Below, piece after piece: positions 17,101 to 21,282 of a stretch of DNA of 21,282 nucleotides; positions within the stretch are counted from its first letter, which is position 1; every line of letters begins with the position of its first letter. The position numbers and the translations under genes are program-made. The notes beneath the pieces were generated by a model that did no database searches, was not told the DNA's origin, and saw nothing but the letters and a program-made list of their open reading frames with translations. The stretch is from an uncultured archaeon (GTDB lineage: Archaea; Thermoproteota; Nitrososphaeria; Nitrososphaerales; CALBXV01): the NCBI GenBank assembly GCA_937890045.1, contig CALBXV010000172.1:1-21282 (forward strand). The letters run 5' to 3'.

Positions 17101-18446
17101 GGGCACAAATACGTGATCCTTATTGTAAATGGACAGGAGGAGTTTCATTAGGAACAATATCCAGTACTGGTACAGTATATGTTAGAGTAACTGATTTGGG
17201 TGGTAGTGGTACAGTTGGATATACGGCATTAACTGTTGCAGCTTGGAATTCTGTATCTGTTATTTCAAAAAGTTCTGGTAATTGGGACGATGGTGAAGAA
17301 GCATATGTAGGTAATAGTGCAGGCGCACCAGATACTAAATCATACTTAGGTACATTAGATGATGATACTGTACTTTATAATGACGCTAATGGAACTGGTG
17401 GTGTATTTGATGGTAGTAGTAAATGGCATCGTGATTCAACTAATAGTTATGTAATGGTAGTTAATGGAAGTGGTGTAGTTAGTAGTTACACTGCAGACGC
17501 AAATATAATACCAAAAGCTCCTACTTCATTAGCTATAAGTTCAGAATCCGTTACTGGTGTAGCTGTTGCTTCGTTATCTGCTCCAAATTATGTATATGGT
17601 AGTGGTACAACTACAAACTCTTTTACAAAAACAACAACTTATACTGTTAATTTATCATGGAATGATAATTCAGATATAGAAGATGGATTTAAAGTATATA
17701 ATGGTGGTACAACTACGTTAGGAGAGGATGTTGAATCATATGCTCACACAGGACAAACCAGTAGTGATACATATACAGTAAAAGCGTATAGAGGAACAGG
17801 ACTATCAGCAACACCATCTGGTGTAACTTCTACAGTAGCTAATAATGCAACCTTATATTTCACAACTTCTGGTGGTACACAACTTGGTACGACTACAAGT
17901 GCAACTTCTCATGGATGGGGTAATGAGGTTTTAGCTCCAGGTAGTTATACTATACAAGCTCGTAAAGATTCATATTCTGGAACAATTTTAGATACAGATT
18001 CGGTAACGGTTAGTGGTACAACTCCAACATGGTATATTAATACAACACCAGACGCAGCTGATTCTGTATCGAGTTTGACTGCATCTACAGTATATTATTA
18101 TACTGGTTTAGCTACAAATACTTCTGCCACCGGGTTTACTTTTTTATGGGTTCTACCAGATTCAGAAACAGATATTACATTTACAGGTAGTAATTGTACA
18201 TTTAGTTACAAAGCAGGGGAGGCAGCTGGTGGTACATCTTTAGGAGCTGGAACATGGAGTAGCTATGTTTCATCTGCAACTGTTACACCTTCTTCAGCAC
18301 CATACAGATATCATTTTGTTATGAAGTTTACTTCTGCAGGTGGTGGTGGTACAATTGCACCGACAATAACAGCAGGTGGAACTGGATATACGAATGCAGT
18401 ATTTACTCTTACAGCTGAAAGTGCATCTGGTAAAGGTGGAGAATAA
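14160..18446 (+). CDS. Large virion protein with dockerin-like calcium loop and Ig/FnIII-like domains (1428 residues)
   Basis: The ATG shares a base with the TAA of the giant fibre gene, so the two are co-translated and their products probably act together. The N-terminus (MPIAGTGPLTFGTLAD) resembles that of the Hint protein at 20013. Residues 43-54 (GDVNNDGTINDTD) form a dockerin/EF-hand-like loop with Asp43, Asn45, Asp47 and Asp54 as likely calcium ligands. The rest is Thr/Ser/Gly-rich beta sequence, with segments reminiscent of Ig/PKD-like (SYSWAT, about residue 840) and fibronectin type III domains (near residues 700-790 and 1120-1220). There are no cysteine-rich or catalytic motifs and no signal peptide. 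A fibre tip adhesin or decoration protein is plausible by position after an S74 fibre; this is inference. The end (TAESASGKGGE) overlaps the likely GTG start of the next gene. Confidence 0.75.
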   Translation: MPIAGTGPLTFGTLADNNNSGSKSNLRIASLSDTFASGSSVGDVNNDGTINDTDRNLLKAAPHLLSEFRGAEATNVFFGPITPQIASDGTSVVGGAYVDEEAAQITFYVTDDAKGNQYKVGVKDGSSNAILASNTDTVSSGDGANRTITFTAPATTEGNDKYYAFVESTSDPFANVNNTGQLLDHFDRLTGGYTSITNGSQFVDAEDEAVNNVELTPTVSTGVQTSTSIGTTLITGGDGEDISVTNTSGTIYSIQNTPGVLRFDVTHIGNPSQARNNDTSTATVDVRYNSAIDGIAVDDTTVNSGQSFTISAVSEGVQSKTLKIGYGTSNTNTTYTGDSDKSISDTRYARSAQSQAFSVTLTSGTSLVQYYPKAHYTDDTGTLVAGTAFNVAPAFSYSATGNTTIDIDQTAEFGISSLVGNGASIIVASSPNIGGATLTANGTTTMDPNDTTGNGTYTISYTGTANYSQTNNASNATLTVRPKITSLLTNNETPFGLLGSYTSGLTPTGTTNESFTITAATQGAALTYNWGSLPTNFTKTAGGGAAHNYVTGYFSGGSAGGRTFSLTVTGNSVTSTTASETVTYTGYTQQSISSVAPTSGTYRRGVTTLSVTWQSRNVAYAKILLIGVSTGTADKTFTASTDSLDSATANDLENQSYSATVTDVGVGDVGTYTVRVLDASDDNPSTDALSQITIADQVPTTPGAFQDTAGGYNGSLTMDWAASSYRYQYQIYKSAGDSDASYSQLGSNQTGTSVVLNEASSTSTYGPFYYKVRALNFAQGPLSTEYSSYNTPRRFIIYPTLGANNNIPQPNVSTIYSTVENSTTTLTVMNVTSDSDNTNMSYSWATSLTTGASISSTTAKNPTITAGAGVGTITATLTVTADANAQSYAHSGDNITVNYYPKIYNISYSTANLSGGNFVVNSSTVTLTVLDWQGFDCGGSGFSVGVYTAASSGGSEESSIGAVTLNGTDLTDAIIDNNTGGAQIRDPYCKWTGGVSLGTISSTGTVYVRVTDLGGSGTVGYTALTVAAWNSVSVISKSSGNWDDGEEAYVGNSAGAPDTKSYLGTLDDDTVLYNDANGTGGVFDGSSKWHRDSTNSYVMVVNGSGVVSSYTADANIIPKAPTSLAISSESVTGVAVASLSAPNYVYGSGTTTNSFTKTTTYTVNLSWNDNSDIEDGFKVYNGGTTTLGEDVESYAHTGQTSSDTYTVKAYRGTGLSATPSGVTSTVANNATLYFTTSGGTQLGTTTSATSHGWGNEVLAPGSYTIQARKDSYSGTILDTDSVTVSGTTPTWYINTTPDAADSVSSLTASTVYYYTGLATNTSATGFTFLWVLPDSETDITFTGSNCTFSYKAGEAAGGTSLGAGTWSSYVSSATVTPSSAPYRYHFVMKFTSAGGGGTIAPTITAGGTGYTNAVFTLTAESASGKGGE

Positions 18447-18822
18447 TATTAAATTTAAATTGTTTCAATCTAAAAAATTAGAAGTAAGAAAATCCGATAT
18501 TCATGGATATGGAGTTTTTACTAATGAGTTAATTCATAAAGATGAATTACTTGAAGAATGTCATTATATTGAAGTGAGTAGTGAAAAAGAAATGAAAAGA
18601 TATATGTTTAATTTTCCAAAAGGTAAGAATCCTAAAAAATTTGTTATTCCATTAGGATTTGGTTCTGTATATAACACATCAAATTTTAAAGGTGAAAATA
18701 ATATAGATTGGATAACTGATTTAGATAATGATATTTTAGTTTTTTCAGCAACCAAAAAAATAAGAGTAGATGAGGAATTGTTAATTTGGTATAATTATAC
18801 AGATGGTAATATTTACAGGTGA
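18436..18822 (+). CDS. SET-domain protein (putative lysine methyltransferase)
   Basis: With the GTG at 18436 as start the product has 128 residues and is almost entirely a SET domain. The N-terminal motif is Ser20-x-x-His23-Gly24-Tyr-Gly26-Val-Phe. The middle motif is Tyr79-Asn80-Thr-Ser82, where most SET proteins have N-H-S. The end motif is Asp112-Glu-Glu-Leu-Leu-Ile-Trp-Tyr119, with the usual catalytic tyrosine. SET enzymes transfer a methyl group from S-adenosylmethionine to protein lysines. The substrate here is unknown; location among fibre genes makes virion proteins candidates. The frame stays open further upstream (ATGs at 18376 and 18394), but those starts would lie deep in the previous gene and before the domain. 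No start has a strong ribosome site, so the exact 5' end is uncertain. Confidence 0.8.
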   Translation: MENNIKFKLFQSKKLEVRKSDIHGYGVFTNELIHKDELLEECHYIEVSSEKEMKRYMFNFPKGKNPKKFVIPLGFGSVYNTSNFKGENNIDWITDLDNDILVFSATKKIRVDEELLIWYNYTDGNIYR

Positions 18823-18845
18823 AAATTAAACAAATATTCAAAAGA

Positions 18846-18854
18846 GATATTTAT
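18846..18854 (+). promoter_or_regulatory. GATATTTAT motif (copy 2) between SET and glycosyltransferase genes
   Basis: It lies in the 108-base gap 18823-18930, 24 bases after the SET stop and 85 bases before the glycosyltransferase ATG. A related 9-mer, TATATTTAT, lies in the same gap at 18913-18921, about 10 bases before that ATG. Placement matches the copies at 5305 and 19949. Confidence 0.35.
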
Positions 18855-18930
18855 TTTAGAAACGGTAAGGCAAGTATTTAATAAATGAAAGTAAGAGGAA
18901 TATATATTAGTTTATATTTATTATTAATGT

Positions 18931-19950
18931 ATGAGTAAAGAAATATATGATGTTTATTATTCAACAGGTGGTGGTTCAATGGTTTATGGTGGGTCAGACG
19001 TTTGGGTTAATAATTGGTTACGAGAAGTAGCCCCTAAACTTAATCATCCATCTAAGTTATTAATTCATCGCCGTAGACCAGAAAATATAAAAGTTGAGTA
19101 TGATAGTCCAATAGAGATTGTCTGGCAAGGATTTGATCCACGTGGATTTGAAGAAACATTAAAAAATGCAAGAAAGATTCATATCTTACATGGATATTAT
19201 ACACCACATAAAGTAATAGAGTATAATAAAGATAAAATAGAATCTTTATGTGTACACGTATCATTGGATTTATCTTTAAAATCTGGTTTTGATTTAGGAT
19301 TGAAAAATTTTTTACATCATTCTTCAGTTCCCGAGTGGGAAAAGAAAGTGGCTCAATGGGCAAAGAAGGTAGTTTGGATTGGTATGGATAAAATGCCACT
19401 ACATGATAAATTTGATATAATAGATATACCAAATTACTATGAGTTTACACAAAATAAAAAAGTATGTATGAGTAATAGAGTAGGATTTGCTTCTAGATGT
19501 GAAACTCGTAAATCCCCACATTTTTTAGATGGAGTTGATTCTTATGTATTCACAGATACTCATGATTTTAATTGGTGGAAGAAAAATCTTAATTTAAAAT
19601 TTGAAAAGACAAGAGTATATCAATTTAATTATAACAATTTACATAAATTTTTTAGTAGAGAAGATTGGGGAATATCACATTCGTGTTTTTTAAATGAACC
19701 ATTTGGTTATTCTATATTTCAATCATTAGATTATGGTAAATTACCAATATTACAACTTGATTGGTGCAAAGAGTTTGAATATCCATTTAGAGCACTTACA
19801 AAACAAGAATTTGATCAACAAATAAAGAACATTTCAGAGTTATCAGAGAAAGAAAGACAAGATTATTTAGATGGGTTGAGAGATTATTGTAGGAAGTATG
19901 ATAACAAGGAAGAATGGGTAGAAAAATATCTACAAATTTATAACTCATGA
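18931..19950 (+). CDS. GT-B fold glycosyltransferase (GT4-like)
   Basis: A 339-residue soluble protein. The N-terminal half has a glycine-rich GGSMVYGGSDVWVNNWL segment (residues 14-30), where GT-B enzymes bind the acceptor and begin the Rossmann fold. The C-terminal half has NEPFGYSIFQSLDYGKLPIL (about residues 255-274), the region that in GT4-type retaining enzymes binds the nucleotide sugar. The usual E-x7-E pair is Glu256 and Gln264 here, so the second glutamate is replaced. It would transfer a sugar from an activated donor to an unknown acceptor. Position between structural genes suggests a virion protein or host surface glycan; DNA glycosylation cannot be excluded. The nearest strong ribosome site (AGAGGA, about 18894) is some 30 bases upstream, too far for normal use. 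A stop codon just before the ATG rules out an earlier start. Confidence 0.8.
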   Translation: MSKEIYDVYYSTGGGSMVYGGSDVWVNNWLREVAPKLNHPSKLLIHRRRPENIKVEYDSPIEIVWQGFDPRGFEETLKNARKIHILHGYYTPHKVIEYNKDKIESLCVHVSLDLSLKSGFDLGLKNFLHHSSVPEWEKKVAQWAKKVVWIGMDKMPLHDKFDIIDIPNYYEFTQNKKVCMSNRVGFASRCETRKSPHFLDGVDSYVFTDTHDFNWWKKNLNLKFEKTRVYQFNYNNLHKFFSREDWGISHSCFLNEPFGYSIFQSLDYGKLPILQLDWCKEFEYPFRALTKQEFDQQIKNISELSEKERQDYLDGLRDYCRKYDNKEEWVEKYLQIYNS

Positions 19951-19957
19951 TATTTAT
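19949..19957 (+). promoter_or_regulatory. GATATTTAT motif (copy 3) upstream of the Hint-domain gene
   Basis: It begins within the glycosyltransferase stop codon and ends 55 bases before the TTG start of the Hint-domain gene. This is the third exact copy in an intergenic gap. A TAGTGGTAGCG stretch follows. Confidence 0.35.
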
Positions 19958-19972
19958 TAGTGGTAGCGAATA

Positions 19973-19984
19973 GCAAATATTTGC
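19973..19984. repeat. Perfect 12-base palindrome GCAAATATTTGC
   Basis: A symmetric site in the 62-base gap between the glycosyltransferase and the Hint-domain gene, 16 bases after motif copy 3. There is no loop and no following T-run, so a rho-independent terminator is unlikely. It could be an operator, but AT-rich palindromes of this size can arise by chance. Confidence 0.3.
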
Positions 19985-20000
19985 ATATTTAATAATATAT

Positions 20001-20005
20001 AGGAG
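20001..20005 (+). promoter_or_regulatory. Ribosome binding site AGGAG that fixes a TTG start
   Basis: AGGAG lies 7 bases before TTG 20013. The next in-frame ATG is 30 codons downstream, inside sequence that resembles the N-terminus of the 14160 protein. The TTG is therefore the likely start. Confidence 0.8.
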
Positions 20006-20012
20006 AAGTTCT

Positions 20013-21282
20013 TTGCCAACACCAGCATCAGATACTAATTTAAGTTTAGGAAAACTAGCAAGAGCAACAGGAGTTAATGGAGATTATACGTCACAAACTC
20101 TTATGAGTGATTGTGCAGGAAATTCTTCGGCCGATCAAGATCATTCAATAGGTAGTTTTTATATAAGTGCAGTAGTGAATTCTTTGACTGGTTATGCATA
20201 TGTAGATGAACAAACTAATGAAACCTATGAACTGACTTTTACTAATGCCAATACTTTATTTGGTACTAGAATTAAAACAAGAGCAGCAAATTTCACTTGG
20301 ACTACTGATAATTCATCATTATTTGATATGTCTGGTACAGAAGATTATACCACACAATATAATGCAGGCGCTATAGCAGATGCATCTACACCAAGTACGT
20401 TTGAAAGTACTTTAGTTACAGACGGTGGATTTGCTAATTGGACTGGCGCAGCTTTAGATGACTGGGTAGAAAGTGGAACAATATCAAACAATACAAGTGG
20501 AGCAACTGGTAGTGCAGTACAATTTGAAAGTGATGGTGCATACATAGAACAATCATTTACAGCTCAAGGAAATTCTACATATCAACTTAGCTCTCTTGGA
20601 AAATCATCAAATCAAAATGGTAATTTTGATATTTCTGTTAGTAGCAGCGCGGGGATACAAACTTATACAAATACTGGAACGGGAACAGATTGGACACAAT
20701 TTAGACAAGATGTTTATACAAGTGGTTCTGTTGGAGTAAACCAAACTGTAAAATTAAAATTTGAAGCTAACATTGTAGGTGGAGTATATCCATCATTAGA
20801 TACGGTAAGATTTCAGAGATGGGAAGGTGCCCATATGAGTGATACAAATGTTACTATTACTGGAAAATATTGGGATGCTGGACAAGCAGATGGATTTAAT
20901 GACCATGCAACAAGATATAATACTGCAATAAGTAAAACTGTTGAAATTCAAGATACATACGCAGGATTAGCAATAGCCTGTTTCTTACCAGGAACTAAAA
21001 TAAAAATGTCAGATGGATCTATGAAAAATATAGAAGATATAAGTGTAGATGATGAGGTTTTATCTGTAATTATACCAGACCTTCCTGATGAAGATTTAGG
21101 ATATAATGAATGGAAAACATTTACATCAACGGGTGATATGACGAGTTTAGAAGCATCTAGTGCAACAGTTGAAAAGATTTTTTATGATTATATGGATGGT
21201 TATTGGAATGTAAATGATGGACTAATAAAGGTTACTGAAGAACATGATTTATGGACATATACCTTTACAGATAATGTTGGAG
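20013..21282 (+). CDS. Virion-like protein with Hint (hedgehog/intein) domain, 3' end cut by window
   Basis: 423 codons are visible from a TTG start with a strong ribosome site, and the frame is open to the window end. The N-terminus (MPTPASDTNLSLGKLARATG), followed by GYAYVDEQ near residue 60, resembles the start of the 1428-residue protein (LTFGTLAD and GAYVDEE). Residues of about 130-290 look like a beta-sandwich carbohydrate-binding domain (LVTDGGFANWTG to LDTVRFQRWEG). From residue 323 a Hint domain begins: Ala322-Cys323-Phe-Leu-Pro-Gly-Thr is the N-terminal splice-type junction, DGSMKNIEDISVDDEV the next conserved block, and Thr408-x-x-His411 fits the catalytic block B. Hint domains cut or splice their own chain. 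The C-terminal block lies outside the window, so splicing, cleavage and decay cannot be distinguished. A tail or adhesin protein is likely from context. Confidence 0.8.
   Translation, partial: MPTPASDTNLSLGKLARATGVNGDYTSQTLMSDCAGNSSADQDHSIGSFYISAVVNSLTGYAYVDEQTNETYELTFTNANTLFGTRIKTRAANFTWTTDNSSLFDMSGTEDYTTQYNAGAIADASTPSTFESTLVTDGGFANWTGAALDDWVESGTISNNTSGATGSAVQFESDGAYIEQSFTAQGNSTYQLSSLGKSSNQNGNFDISVSSSAGIQTYTNTGTGTDWTQFRQDVYTSGSVGVNQTVKLKFEANIVGGVYPSLDTVRFQRWEGAHMSDTNVTITGKYWDAGQADGFNDHATRYNTAISKTVEIQDTYAGLAIACFLPGTKIKMSDGSMKNIEDISVDDEVLSVIIPDLPDEDLGYNEWKTFTSTGDMTSLEASSATVEKIFYDYMDGYWNVNDGLIKVTEEHDLWTYTFTDNVG
20979..21282 (+). other. N-terminal part of a Hint self-processing domain
   Basis: It starts at Cys323 (TGT at 20979), preceded by Ala, with the CFLPGTKI signature common to Hint modules. 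The TxxH motif is at 21234-21245. Both residues needed for the first N-S acyl shift are intact. The part that would show Asn plus a following Ser/Thr/Cys is beyond base 21282. Confidence 0.8.

Noticed and set aside
18376..18435. Upstream extension of the SET gene to ATG 18376 or 18394
   Set aside because: It would overlap the previous gene by 53-71 bases and adds a stretch (MQYLLLQLKVHLVK) that is the out-of-frame reading of that gene; the SET domain starts after the GTG.
19052..19432. 126-residue minus-strand ORF opposite the glycosyltransferase
   Set aside because: Low-complexity hydrophobic translation with no motif, opposite a gene with clear GT-B motifs.
19973..19990. Rho-independent terminator after the glycosyltransferase
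   Set aside because: The palindrome GCAAATATTTGC has no loop, is AT-rich and is not followed by a T-run.
20345..20545. 66-residue minus-strand ORF opposite the Hint-domain gene
   Set aside because: Opposite an open frame with strong ribosome site and domain evidence; no support of its own.

Overview
The window is AT-rich (about one third GC by eye) and gene-dense. It looks like part of the genome of a tailed double-stranded DNA bacteriophage, probably a large T4-like myovirus. The reasons are a phage-type recombination/replication cluster (PD-(D/E)XK nuclease, DnaG-type primase, Mre11-Rad50 fusion) directly beside very long tail-fibre-like genes, one of which ends in a Peptidase_S74 chaperone. 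The host cannot be read from the sequence; a marine bacterium is only a guess from composition and protein style. I saw no tRNA, rRNA, CRISPR array or insertion sequence.

Layout. (1) 1-215: the 3' end of a gene with a HEIRH zinc-protease motif. (2) 273-4676, plus strand: three genes joined by overlaps of 8 and 4 bases, namely a small PD-(D/E)XK nuclease, a primase with zinc ribbon and TOPRIM, and one 1051-residue protein that fuses the phosphoesterase (gp47/SbcD/Mre11-like) and ATPase (gp46/SbcC/Rad50-like) subunits. (3) 5230-4659, minus strand: a two-gene cassette of a 56-residue ribbon-helix-helix-like protein and a free-standing HNH endonuclease, tail to tail with the fusion gene. (4) 5231-5343: a divergent intergenic region with promoter-like motifs and a perfect palindrome. 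(5) 5344-18446: a 2938-residue fibre protein with beta repeats and a self-cleaving S74 domain, coupled by TAATG to a 1428-residue protein of Ig/FnIII-like character with an N-terminal dockerin-like calcium loop. (6) 18436-19950: a SET-domain protein and a GT-B glycosyltransferase. (7) 20013 to the window end: the start of another virion-like protein with a TTG start, a possible carbohydrate-binding middle domain, and a Hint (hedgehog/intein) domain cut by the window edge.

Working together, the left block plausibly supplies recombination-dependent replication and the right block the host-recognition apparatus. The SET protein and glycosyltransferase lie among the fibre genes and could modify virion proteins, though this is inference. 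The 9-mer GATATTTAT appears in the three larger intergenic gaps of the right half and, by eye, nowhere else on the plus strand, which makes it a candidate late promoter or processing element. Codon use inside the fibre gene changes sharply near 12.38 kb, which suggests the fibre is mosaic.
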